A stretch of DNA of 64,000 bases from Sedimentisphaerales bacterium (GTDB lineage: Bacteria; Planctomycetota; Phycisphaerae; Sedimentisphaerales; SG8-4): the NCBI GenBank assembly GCA_016928975.1, contig JAFGJR010000104.1, positions 1-64,000 on the forward strand. Direction: 5' to 3'. Shown one piece after another: positions 17,716-26,432 of this stretch; the first letter of the stretch is position 1, and every line of letters starts with the position of its first letter. Made by a program: the position numbers and the translations under genes. The notes below the pieces were generated by a model. It was not told where the DNA came from. It ran no database searches and was given only the letters and a program-made list of their open reading frames with translations.

Positions 17716-19121
17716 CGACCACACACGCGACATCCCGACGGTCACTTCGAGAACCTGCCCGGGACGGAAGAAGAGGGCTGGTCCTGGTCATGGTGCTCTG
17801 GATCGTCATGGTCATGACGGCTCTCGTGGCCATCGTCGGACAGACCAACCGGCTGAACTGGAAGGTAGCCACCGGGACGCTGGATCAGGTCCGCTGCCGA
17901 TGGGCCTGTCGAGCAGGCACCGAAAGCGCGATTGCGGTCCTCAACGACGATCTGAGGGACACTGACTGTCTACAGGACCTTTGGAGCGACAACGACGATT
18001 ACAACAACGTCCAGGTGGAGCGGTGTGCCTACTCCGTCCGTGTCGTGGACGAGGCGAGCAAGCTGAATGTGAACACAGCGACGAAAGAGCAGCTCATGGC
18101 GCTTCCGTATATGGAGGAGAACATCGCCGATGCCATTCTCGACTGGCGGGACGGGGACGAGGAGGTCAGGATGGAAGGCGCGGAGGCGGGCTATTACGAG
18201 AATCTGCCGTTCCCATATACGATCCGCAACGGCCCATTCAAGACAATCCGCGAGTTGCTGCGAGTCAAGGGTGTGACGGCGGACTTGCTGTACGGCGAGG
18301 ATGCGAACCTCAACGGTCAGCTCGACTTCAACGAGATGGACGGGGCGTTGAGCCCGCCGATGGACAACAGCGACGACTACCTCGACCAGGGGTGGATTGC
18401 CTACCTGACCTGCTACTCCTACGAGCGGAACGTGGACGCCGAGGGCAACAACCGGATCAACATCAATCAGGCGGACGAACGCCAGTTGGAAACGGACTTG
18501 GGCATCACGGCCGGACAAGCCCGATGGATCGTACAGAACCGCGGGCAGGGCTACAGAAGCATCGGCGACCTCGTCAGCTCCGGCAGTCCCCAACAAACGT
18601 CCGGCGGCCAGAGTCCAAATCAGGGGGATCAGAGCAACCAGGGAAACCAGGGCCGCCCGAGCAACCGTGGCAATCAGGGGAATCGGGGGAACCGGAACGA
18701 CCAGACCCAAGCCGAACCTCTGGATTTCCAGACCTTTGCGCGGATTGCCGACCGGATCACCATCCACGGCGAGAGCCAGATTCCCGGCAGGATCAATATC
18801 AACACCGCGCCGTGGGAAGTGCTGGTGGTGCTCTTCGGTGGCGGCGAACAGGCCGAACAGGCTGCCTACTCGGTGGTTTCTGAGCGCGCGGGCCTGCTGT
18901 ACGGATTCCAGAGCATTGCAGACCTGGTGAACGTGCAGTCCGTCGGTCTCGAGAGATTCAAAGCCGTCGCCGATCAGATTACCGTCCGCTCGGACGTCTT
19001 TCGAATCCGCTGCTTCGCCGCGGCGGCCATCAGTGGCGCCAAGATGCAGACCGAGTGTGTCGTCGACCGGTCTCAAACGCCGTGCACGATTCTTTACTCG
19101 TACCAGGGAGCCAATTATTGA
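17712..19121 (+). CDS. gspK: Type II secretion minor pseudopilin GspK
   Basis: A 469-residue large tip pseudopilin. A basic leader and hydrophobic helix (RRGLVLVMVLWIVMVM) lack the Glu5 residue, as is usual for GspK. SAM-like/helix-hairpin-helix regions follow (LNVNTATKEQLMALPY; ININTAPWEVLVVLF; RININQADERQLET). A low-complexity Gln/Asn/Gly insert (about residues 293-335) separates two of them and seems specific to this lineage. It starts four bases inside gspJ. Confidence 0.85.
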   Translation: MTTTHATSRRSLREPARDGRRGLVLVMVLWIVMVMTALVAIVGQTNRLNWKVATGTLDQVRCRWACRAGTESAIAVLNDDLRDTDCLQDLWSDNDDYNNVQVERCAYSVRVVDEASKLNVNTATKEQLMALPYMEENIADAILDWRDGDEEVRMEGAEAGYYENLPFPYTIRNGPFKTIRELLRVKGVTADLLYGEDANLNGQLDFNEMDGALSPPMDNSDDYLDQGWIAYLTCYSYERNVDAEGNNRININQADERQLETDLGITAGQARWIVQNRGQGYRSIGDLVSSGSPQQTSGGQSPNQGDQSNQGNQGRPSNRGNQGNRGNRNDQTQAEPLDFQTFARIADRITIHGESQIPGRININTAPWEVLVVLFGGGEQAEQAAYSVVSERAGLLYGFQSIADLVNVQSVGLERFKAVADQITVRSDVFRIRCFAAAAISGAKMQTECVVDRSQTPCTILYSYQGANY

Positions 19122-20566
19122 TGAACAAGAACCCGAAGACGACCCGGTCAATAATCGCCGCCGCGAAAGACGACACGCAGTTCAAGGCGGTTGAGCTGCG
19201 GGTGCACGACGACGAGGTGGAGATTCTCTGGGCGAAATCGGTGTCCAACGACGAGCGGACCTGGAGCCATTTTGCAGTGGAGTGCGGCCTGGCCCAGGCG
19301 GCCGATGCAAGAGGCAGGTTTCCGCACAAGGATGCCACGACGGTCGTCGGCCTCGATTCCACGGCCGTGGCCTTTTACAAGATCACGACCCCGACGGTGA
19401 ACGAGGAGGAAACTGCGGCCATCGTGCGGATGCAGGTCGAGTCGCTCCTGCCGCTACCCCCGGAGCAGATCGAAGTCGCGTGGCGAACGACTCCCTCCAC
19501 AGACGGCAAGATGGACGTCACGATAGCGGCCGCACGCTGTGACCACCTGGAGAGATTCATGGATGGCATCCGCGACCTCCGGCCCCAGCAGATTCTGCTG
19601 TCATGCGAGGGAACAACGCAGGCGTGGCAGAGTCTGTTCATGGAGCACGAACGGCAGGCGACCGTCCTCAGCATCGGCCAGCGGCACACCCAGGTCTGCC
19701 TGGTGGAGGCGGGGCACGTCGTCCACGCCGGCGTCCTGGATGTTGGGATGAGCGCCCTGACGTCGCCCGGCGAGCAGGGGGATGCGGCGGAACGATTCTC
19801 GCTGGACCTGCGAATCCTCCTGGATTCGTTCGGCTGGGAGGTATCCTCCCTGGGACCGGTTTTCGTTCTTTCCGACGGCAGCGACAAGTTCGACCAGGTA
19901 GCGGCGGCGCTGAATGCCGGCGGCCTGTTCGCCAGGACCAGTGTGCCGAGCCGCTATGGCCTGAAGGGCCCGGCGCAGCTCCAACCGAGCGACATCTACG
20001 AGTACCGTACGCCGCTCGGCTTGGCGTTGCTCGCGATGAGGGAGCCCGCCGACCGGCTGGATCTCTTCAGAGACATGCTCCGCGATCAGACGGAGACGGC
20101 GGCCAGGCGCGCGAGATATTCGGTCCTGGCGGCGGCGGTCGTCGCCCTCTTCATGGCGATCGCACTGATCGTGACTTCCTACGTCGTGGATAGAAGTCGC
20201 GACCGTCATTACAGGAACCTGCTGTCCCAGACGGACCTGGAACAGGCCCGGCAGCGGCAGAGTCTCTTGAAGACGATCGCGCAAAACCGGCCGGATTTGC
20301 TGCAACTGCTCGCCGACGTCAACGCCGGCCAGAACGCCGGCATCGTGCTCGACAGCCTGCATTTCAAGAAAGGTCAGGCAGTCACCGTCATCGGCCAGGC
20401 CGACAACGAAGAGCAGTTGTGGGCGTTTCAGAAGAATCTGGGGGACCGCAAGGCAATTCAGGATGTCGAGCCGTCCAATGTGAGCCGGGATAGCAAGACG
20501 AAGAAGATCCGGTTCACGCTGACGTTCCAATACAAGGGGTACACGAAGAAGGACGCGGTCCTATAG
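19121..20566 (+). CDS. gspL: Type II secretion protein GspL-like (PilM/PilN-type)
   Basis: A 481-residue bitopic protein linking GspE to the periplasmic parts. The cytoplasmic half (1-330) has an actin-like/PilM-type fold (TTVVGLDSTAVAFYKI; ESLLPLPPEQIEVAW; ATVLSIGQRHTQVCL). A single transmembrane helix lies near 345-367 (VLAAAVVALFMAIALIVTSY). The periplasmic part (about 370-481) resembles a PilN/GspL ferredoxin-like domain. The start overlaps the gspK stop by one base (TGATG). Confidence 0.78.
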   Translation: MNKNPKTTRSIIAAAKDDTQFKAVELRVHDDEVEILWAKSVSNDERTWSHFAVECGLAQAADARGRFPHKDATTVVGLDSTAVAFYKITTPTVNEEETAAIVRMQVESLLPLPPEQIEVAWRTTPSTDGKMDVTIAAARCDHLERFMDGIRDLRPQQILLSCEGTTQAWQSLFMEHERQATVLSIGQRHTQVCLVEAGHVVHAGVLDVGMSALTSPGEQGDAAERFSLDLRILLDSFGWEVSSLGPVFVLSDGSDKFDQVAAALNAGGLFARTSVPSRYGLKGPAQLQPSDIYEYRTPLGLALLAMREPADRLDLFRDMLRDQTETAARRARYSVLAAAVVALFMAIALIVTSYVVDRSRDRHYRNLLSQTDLEQARQRQSLLKTIAQNRPDLLQLLADVNAGQNAGIVLDSLHFKKGQAVTVIGQADNEEQLWAFQKNLGDRKAIQDVEPSNVSRDSKTKKIRFTLTFQYKGYTKKDAVL

Positions 20567-20582
20567 GTGATGTGAGCAGAGC

Positions 20583-21107
20583 ATGGCAAGAAAGCTGACT
20601 CCCAGAGAAATGCGCATGGTTCAGATCGGGGCGATCGCTCTCATCGCGATCCCCGCGCTTACATTCGGCTCCAAGTGGATCGACGATTGGCAGCGGGTCC
20701 GGAGCTCCGTGGCTTCCGCCCAGGCCAGGCTGAAGGACCTCGAGATCGATGAGACCCAGCGGGCCGGCCTGCTGGCCATCGTGCCGGTGTGCGAGCCGCC
20801 CCAGGAGGAGGAGGTACAGAGGCTCCTGTTCCGGGACAAGCTGCATGAGCAACTGAAAAAGGCGGGCATCAATACAGAGCCGCTCCAGTTCCTTCCCATT
20901 CGGAAGGTGAAGGATCACAAAGTCCTGAAGATCCAATGCAAGGGCAAGTGCAAGTTCGACCAACTGCTCGACTTGCTGGCCGACCTGAGGGAGAATCCGT
21001 ACTTGGTAGGCATCGAGGAGTTGAAGATCGAGTGTGATACGAAGCAGCCGCCGGACAAGCGACAGGAGGTCGAGATTGCCCTGACTGCCTCGACATTCGT
21101 CAAGTGA
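20583..21107 (+). CDS. gspM: Type II secretion protein GspM-like
   Basis: A 174-residue bitopic protein. A short cytoplasmic N-terminus (MARKLTPREMRMVQ) is followed by a transmembrane helix (IGAIALIAIPALTFG), a coiled coil and an alpha/beta periplasmic domain (about 90-174). The layout and place after gspL fit GspM, the partner of GspL. Sequence identity to the family is not obvious by eye, so position carries most weight. Confidence 0.65.
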   Translation: MARKLTPREMRMVQIGAIALIAIPALTFGSKWIDDWQRVRSSVASAQARLKDLEIDETQRAGLLAIVPVCEPPQEEEVQRLLFRDKLHEQLKKAGINTEPLQFLPIRKVKDHKVLKIQCKGKCKFDQLLDLLADLRENPYLVGIEELKIECDTKQPPDKRQEVEIALTASTFVK

Positions 21108-21136
21108 TGTGAGATCTTGTGGGTTGGGTTCTGTGC

Positions 21137-21859
21137 ATGAGACCTGAGACTACGAATCGTCGCCGGTATGATCGGGTGTCCTTCGGACTCTTCGCGACCG
21201 CCGTCTTGCTCGGCGCTCTGGCGGTTGGCAAGGTGGCCAGCGTCGCACAGACACAGCGTCTCATCGCCCAGGTGCGCAGCCTGGGCAGGCAGGATCCGAA
21301 CGATTTACAGGCCTCTGTTCGCAAGGCCCAGGAGAGTGCAGAGGCCCTGAAGAAGAGCAACCTGTTCGTCAAGCAGGCTCCCAAGGAACACCCAGTCAAG
21401 CAGGTGGACGGGATTCTGGGCAGTGAGGTCTTGATCGCCGGCGAATGGTACAAGGTCGGGGAGAAGGTTGGGGATGCGCGGATCGTCGGCATTGCACCGA
21501 CGGAAGTCACCATTGAATGGGACGGCCGAAAGAAGGCGTTCGCGCCCTTGGCGGCGGCCAGTGCCGCAGAGGAGCCGCGGAAACCGGGCCCGGGCAAGCC
21601 CGAGGCCGCCAAAGCATCGGAGCCGGCCAAACCCGTCCCGCAGGCGGCGCCTGCCGAAGTCAGAGAGGTAGCTGCTCCGGCCGAGAACGACCCGCTGGCC
21701 TGGATGGGCGTGTCCCTGTCGCCCAAGCTGAGAGAGAAGCTCCTGGCTCGCTGGAACAGTGCCTCCGACGAGGAAAAGGAACGGGCCAAGCAGGAATGGA
21801 ACAAGATGCCGGAGGCGGAGAAACAGAGAGCCATTGACATGATGGATCAGGCCCTGTAG
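21137..21859 (+). CDS. GspC-like protein 1 with C-terminal helical tail
   Basis: A 240-residue protein with an N-terminal transmembrane helix (SFGLFATAVLLGALAVG), a linker with KKSNLF, and a GspC homology-region-like beta domain (VDGILGSEVLIAGEWYKVGE to VTIEWDGRKKAFAP, about 93-140). HR domains of GspC bind the secretin N-domains. There is no PDZ domain. Instead a Pro/Ala-rich linker leads to a charged helical module (LARWNSASDEEKERAKQEW) shared with the next two genes. The start is ATG 21137 (GTG 21119 is the alternative). Confidence 0.65.
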   Translation: MRPETTNRRRYDRVSFGLFATAVLLGALAVGKVASVAQTQRLIAQVRSLGRQDPNDLQASVRKAQESAEALKKSNLFVKQAPKEHPVKQVDGILGSEVLIAGEWYKVGEKVGDARIVGIAPTEVTIEWDGRKKAFAPLAAASAAEEPRKPGPGKPEAAKASEPAKPVPQAAPAEVREVAAPAENDPLAWMGVSLSPKLREKLLARWNSASDEEKERAKQEWNKMPEAEKQRAIDMMDQAL

Positions 21860-21905
21860 GCAATCGTGAAGCTGTGCAGGCGACGCGTACGGTGAGAAAC
21901 AGAAC

Positions 21906-22568
21906 ATGAACAACAGCGCAGACCAACGTCGCATGGAGCCGCTTGCCAGGATGCTGCTGGCGACCGCAGGACTGCTGGGCGCCATCATCCTCCTGGAGCT
22001 GGCGACGTTCGTAGTCGCCGGGGCGGACGCAGAGGACATCGTTGCCGAAGCGAAGGACTCCACACCCGGCACGGCGGCCGCTGCGCCTTCCATGCAGATG
22101 AGGTCTGTCGTCGACGGGCTCAAGAAGAGCAACTTGTTTGCGCCGCCTCGTGCGAAACAGAATCCAGTCAGTGAGGTGGTCGGCATTCTCGGGGACCGGG
22201 CGCTGATCAATGGCCAGTGGTACAAGGTGGGCGACCACGTTGCCGACGCCACGATCCTCGCGATTGAGCCAACGAAGGTGAGAGTGGTTTGGAATGGCCA
22301 GGAAAAGGAGTTCGCGCCGATGAACTCTACGGGCTCGACCGGGGCACAGGGTCCGGGCCCCGGGCGCCGGCCCAGCCCGCCGGCGTCGAAGGGGGCGCCT
22401 ATGGTCGTGACCGGCAGCTCGCCGGGGCCGATGAACGGACCAGGACAGGGGATTCGCGCGACCGAGGAGATGGCGCGGATGAGGGAGCAGTGGCAGAACA
22501 TGTCGCCGGAGGAGCGGCAGAGATATCGCGAAGAGATGCGAGCGAAATTCGGTCGTAGGAGCCGGTAA
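21906..22568 (+). CDS. GspC-like protein 2 (paralogue of the preceding gene)
   Basis: A 220-residue protein with the same plan as its neighbour: transmembrane helix (MLLATAGLLGAIILLELATF), KKSNLFAPP, HR-like domain (VVGILGDRALINGQWYKVGD, VRVVWNGQEKEFAP), Gly/Pro linker and charged C-terminal helix (MSPEERQRYREEMRAKFG). Two GspC-like genes in one operon are unusual. They may form a hetero-oligomer or contact different secretin repeats. No PDZ domain. Confidence 0.62.
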   Translation: MNNSADQRRMEPLARMLLATAGLLGAIILLELATFVVAGADAEDIVAEAKDSTPGTAAAAPSMQMRSVVDGLKKSNLFAPPRAKQNPVSEVVGILGDRALINGQWYKVGDHVADATILAIEPTKVRVVWNGQEKEFAPMNSTGSTGAQGPGPGRRPSPPASKGAPMVVTGSSPGPMNGPGQGIRATEEMARMREQWQNMSPEERQRYREEMRAKFGRRSR

Positions 22569-22596
22569 CAGAGTCGTAGAAAGAAGGATCAATCAC

Positions 22597-23121
22597 ATGA
22601 AACACATGAACATCGTCATTTCGGCCATCGTCATCGCCGCCGTGCTCGTCGCAGCCTACGCTGTTGGCCTGTTGGTGCGACACGTGCGAACGCAGAACGA
22701 CCAGTCAGGATTGCTGGCAGCGTCGGTGGCGGAAGATGCCGCGGCCCGCCAGGCCGGGGCCGAACAACAGGCCCCGGGCGTAAAACGTGCGCGCCGCGCC
22801 GAGGGTCCTACGCCCGAGCAGGTCAGACAGCAGCGGGAGCAACTGCTCGAGAAGATGAAAACCATGACGGAGGAGGAGAAGCGAAAGTACATGGAAGAAG
22901 AGGTGCGCAAGCGCTTCGGTACCAACCGGGGCAAAGGGCAATCCCGCGCGTTGTCGCCCCAGGACCAAGAGAGAACACTGCAAAAGCGTCGTCAGATCCA
23001 TCTGGGTGAGCAGAAGTCTCAGGTGGGTGGGACACAGCCGCCGGCCTCCGGCAGCGATCCGAACGCGACGCCGCAGACCCCTGCGCAAACCTCGGACGTG
23101 AACCAGGCAGGTGAAGGGTAA
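22597..23121 (+). CDS. Membrane-anchored helical protein of the secretion operon
   Basis: A 174-residue protein with an N-terminal transmembrane helix (IVISAIVIAAVLVAAYAVGLL) and a periplasmic charged helix including MTEEEKRKYMEEEVRKRFG. That segment matches the C-terminal module of the two preceding GspC-like proteins. The HR domain is absent and the last 45 residues are low complexity. It looks like a reduced paralogue, and lies between the GspC-like genes and gspD. Confidence 0.6.
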   Translation: MKHMNIVISAIVIAAVLVAAYAVGLLVRHVRTQNDQSGLLAASVAEDAAARQAGAEQQAPGVKRARRAEGPTPEQVRQQREQLLEKMKTMTEEEKRKYMEEEVRKRFGTNRGKGQSRALSPQDQERTLQKRRQIHLGEQKSQVGGTQPPASGSDPNATPQTPAQTSDVNQAGEG

Positions 23122-23165
23122 TGATTGAATGTGAACCGGTACGCAGTTGAAATGAGGTGATTCCA

Positions 23166-26100
23166 TTGGAACGGTCAAAATTGCTCCTGTGGGGCATAGT
23201 CCTCGTCGCCGCCGGCGTGCTTGTCTGGCGAGTAGGCTTCCATGTACCCAAATCCCAGTTGGCCACGGTGGGGCGTCAGGCACATGTGCAGCCCGCGTCG
23301 GCGGCGCCGGGTCCCAACGAGCCGGCGAGCCAGGCACCGTCATCGACCTCTGGGGAGCCCAATGCAGCCACCAGAGCCGGGATGTCTGCCGAGCCTGCCA
23401 AGGCCCCGGAAGCGAACGAGACGCCCGAAGCCGCTAAGGCGACCAGCGGAACCGACCCCAATCGCCCTCCAGAGGCAGGCAGTTCTGCGGAACCCAACAA
23501 GCCTGCCGAGGCCGGCGCAGGTGACACGTCCAAATCGACCGGGTCCGCCGATTCCCTGGAGGCGGTGAACCTCAAAGACGTCGAGATGAAGAACATCATC
23601 GACAAGATCGCCCAGTGGACCGGCAAGACGGTTATCCCACACGACGACGCGATGAAGCTCAAGGTGACCATTTACGCGCCGGAGAAGCTGCCTCGCAAGA
23701 AAGCGCTCGAGAAGATCTACAGTGCGCTTCGCCTGAAGGGGTACATGGTGGAGGAGTCGGACGATACGATCTTCCTCAAGCCGCTCGCGGGGGCGAAGCT
23801 GGGTGTCTTCCCGACGGTCGGTCCGGACGAGCCGCTGGCGGCGTTCGAAAACAAAGACCAGATCGTGCAGAAGCTCTTCAAGCTGGCCAACTACCCGCCG
23901 GCTCAGATGGGCGAGATCGTGCAGCCGCTGGTGGGTGATTTTGGACACGTCAGTGCCGACGCCACGACGAGCACGCTCCTCGTGATCGACACCGTAGGGA
24001 ACCTCCAGCGGATCGAGAGCATCATACGGCAATTCGACGTGCCGGAAGCAGGCAAGACCATCACGGAAGTAATCGAAGTGAAGTACGGCGATCCCGCGGA
24101 GATCGTCCAATTGCTGCGCATGCTCCTGGGTGAATCACTCGATGGTGGACGGGGCCGAAGGTCTTATGGCGGCCGGGTGTCTTCCTCGTCCAGACCCGGC
24201 GGCCCGAGCAGGCCGCCCCAGGGATCGGGAGGCACGCAGGGCGGGGCCGCCACGTCGGTGACGATCCCCGGCAGTGAAATCCCCATCGTCCTCATCCCTG
24301 AACCCAAGCGCAAGTGGATCATCGTCAGCGGATCGAAGGATGACGTGACGAAGATTCGGGAATGGGTGGAGAAGCTGGACCGGGAGGAGCCGATCCGGAC
24401 CGAGTATGAGACCGTCTCCATCTCCTATGCGGATCCCCAGGAGGTGGCGGATCGCATCGCACGATCGTTGGAGGACATGCCCGGTGCCTCGCTGCGGCCC
24501 AGCGTGGTGGTCCAGGCGTTGCAGCAGTCCAGGCAGATCATGATCTTTGGCCGCGCCGAGCTGCGCGAGATGGTCAAGAAGCTGATCCAGGAGGTGGATA
24601 TCCCCGCTGGCACCTTCGTGACCAAGCACTTCCCGCTCAAGCACGCCGACCCGGAGCAGATCAAAGAGAATCTCGACAGCCTGTACGGAGAGAACATTCC
24701 CCGATATGAGTACTACACCTATATGCGGTTCGGACCGGGCAGCCGGCGCACGCCCGCCGACACAGTGAAGGTGATTGCGTTTCCCGCCATGCAGCAAGTC
24801 ACGGTGATTGCCTCTCCGGAGAACATGGAGAAGATCGAGAAGCAGATTGATGAATGGGATGTTCCGCTGGACGTGACGGCGGTCATGCCGAGGATCATTG
24901 AGCTGCGCAACTCCGACCCGATCCAGATGGCGGAGCTGATGACCAAGCTGTTCTCGGAGGAGACCGACACGAGCCGCTCGCTCTTTCGGATGCTCTTCTA
25001 TGGCGACAGCGGCGACCAGCGCAAGAAGATCGTCGGCCCCCTGTACGGGCAGCTCACGTTCGAGGCTGTTCAGGGAACGAAGAAGATCATCGTCATCAGT
25101 AAGATCTCCCAGGCTTATGACGTCATCGAGCAGCTAATTTTAGACCTTGACCGTCAGGAAATGGCGGAGAGCCCGCGCGTGGTGCAGATCAAGTACGCGG
25201 ATACGGAGGACCTTGCCGAGCGGCTCAACGCGATGTTCAATGAGCCGGGCACGCCCGCCCGTATCCGTCGGACCACGCAGGGTCTGGGTCAGTACTCCAT
25301 GGACGAAGCCGAAGGCAATCAAGGCCAGGGCAACGCAAGGAACACCGGCAGCAACGCGAATCAGGGCGGCGCCGACGAGTACACGCCGTGGTGGTCTTCC
25401 GGCGCACGGCGAAACCCGAACGAGGAGCCGATCAGCAACGTCATCGGTCATGTGCGGTTCGTGCCGGATCCGCGGAGCAAGTCCATTCTGGTCCTTGCCC
25501 CTCGCGAGTTCCAGCAGAGTATTGCCGACACGATCAAGGAGCTGGACGTGCCCGGCAAGCAGGTGATGGTCAAGGCCGTCGTCATCGAAGTGGACCATCA
25601 GGACCTGACCTCCCTTGGGGTCCGGTTGTCCTCGGATCCCGGCGGCGTGTTCTCCATTGGCGAGGACGCGCTCACGCTGGCCTCAACCCTGGAGTATCTC
25701 GATCAGCGGGGCTCCACCAAGGTGGGTCTGAATACCAACATCACCGCCTTGATCGATTTCCTGATCAAAAAGGTCAACGCCCAGATCCTCAATCAGCAAA
25801 CCCTGTGGACGGAGGACAATGAAGAGGCGAGCTTCTTCAAGGGGCTGAAGGTTGCGTTTCAGACAAACGCCACGACTTCTGAGACGGGTATCAGCCGCAC
25901 GCAGAACTTCGAATACCAGAAGGTCGGTATGACGCTCGCTATACGGCCCAGCATTACACCTGAGAAGAAGGTGGACATGGCTGTCACCGTGCTGCTATCC
26001 GAAAAAACGGGCGAGTCCACCAACCTCCAGCCGGACAGGCGGGTGATGGAGACCACGACGAATATGATCGTGGGAGACGGCCAAACGCTCATGCTCGGCG

Positions 26101-26375
26101 GCATCCTGTTCCAGACCGACCGCAAGATCGTGCGGAAAGTCCCTCTGCTGGGCGATGTCCCGCTTCTGGGCGAGCTTCTCTTCCGCCACACGGAGGTGAA
26201 GAAGACGAACAATGAACTCATCATTTTCATCACGCCGTACGTGGTCGGTGAAGATGTCGAGTTGCCCGAAGCAACCACCCAACAGCTCGAGAGCCCCATG
26301 GAGACACTGGAACGCGTCCGGGGAGAGCTGAACCAGATGTCGGAACAACTGGAGAAGAGCGTAGAGCAAGAGTGA
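23166..26375 (+). CDS. gspD: Outer-membrane secretin GspD, extended form
   Basis: A 1069-residue secretin forming the outer-membrane channel; usual GspD proteins are about 650-750. An N-terminal hydrophobic segment (LLLWGIVLVAAGVLVW) and a low-complexity linker (to about 125) precede an N0-like domain (130-208) and then six N1-type repeats, each starting like IEVKYGDPAEIV and ending like IEQLILDLDR. The C-terminal secretin domain (about 785-1045) contains VMVKAVVIEVDHQDL, GQTLMLGGILF and VPLLGDVPLLGELLF. The TTG start at 23166 is preferred because GAGGTG ends 6 bases before it; GTG 23157 is the alternative. It is the last gene of the operon. Confidence 0.92.
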   Translation: MERSKLLLWGIVLVAAGVLVWRVGFHVPKSQLATVGRQAHVQPASAAPGPNEPASQAPSSTSGEPNAATRAGMSAEPAKAPEANETPEAAKATSGTDPNRPPEAGSSAEPNKPAEAGAGDTSKSTGSADSLEAVNLKDVEMKNIIDKIAQWTGKTVIPHDDAMKLKVTIYAPEKLPRKKALEKIYSALRLKGYMVEESDDTIFLKPLAGAKLGVFPTVGPDEPLAAFENKDQIVQKLFKLANYPPAQMGEIVQPLVGDFGHVSADATTSTLLVIDTVGNLQRIESIIRQFDVPEAGKTITEVIEVKYGDPAEIVQLLRMLLGESLDGGRGRRSYGGRVSSSSRPGGPSRPPQGSGGTQGGAATSVTIPGSEIPIVLIPEPKRKWIIVSGSKDDVTKIREWVEKLDREEPIRTEYETVSISYADPQEVADRIARSLEDMPGASLRPSVVVQALQQSRQIMIFGRAELREMVKKLIQEVDIPAGTFVTKHFPLKHADPEQIKENLDSLYGENIPRYEYYTYMRFGPGSRRTPADTVKVIAFPAMQQVTVIASPENMEKIEKQIDEWDVPLDVTAVMPRIIELRNSDPIQMAELMTKLFSEETDTSRSLFRMLFYGDSGDQRKKIVGPLYGQLTFEAVQGTKKIIVISKISQAYDVIEQLILDLDRQEMAESPRVVQIKYADTEDLAERLNAMFNEPGTPARIRRTTQGLGQYSMDEAEGNQGQGNARNTGSNANQGGADEYTPWWSSGARRNPNEEPISNVIGHVRFVPDPRSKSILVLAPREFQQSIADTIKELDVPGKQVMVKAVVIEVDHQDLTSLGVRLSSDPGGVFSIGEDALTLASTLEYLDQRGSTKVGLNTNITALIDFLIKKVNAQILNQQTLWTEDNEEASFFKGLKVAFQTNATTSETGISRTQNFEYQKVGMTLAIRPSITPEKKVDMAVTVLLSEKTGESTNLQPDRRVMETTTNMIVGDGQTLMLGGILFQTDRKIVRKVPLLGDVPLLGELLFRHTEVKKTNNELIIFITPYVVGEDVELPEATTQQLESPMETLERVRGELNQMSEQLEKSVEQE

Positions 26376-26432
26376 CCGTTGGCGCCGGGAATCCAGCGTG
26401 ACCGAATGAATGGACGAATGGCGGTCCGCGCG

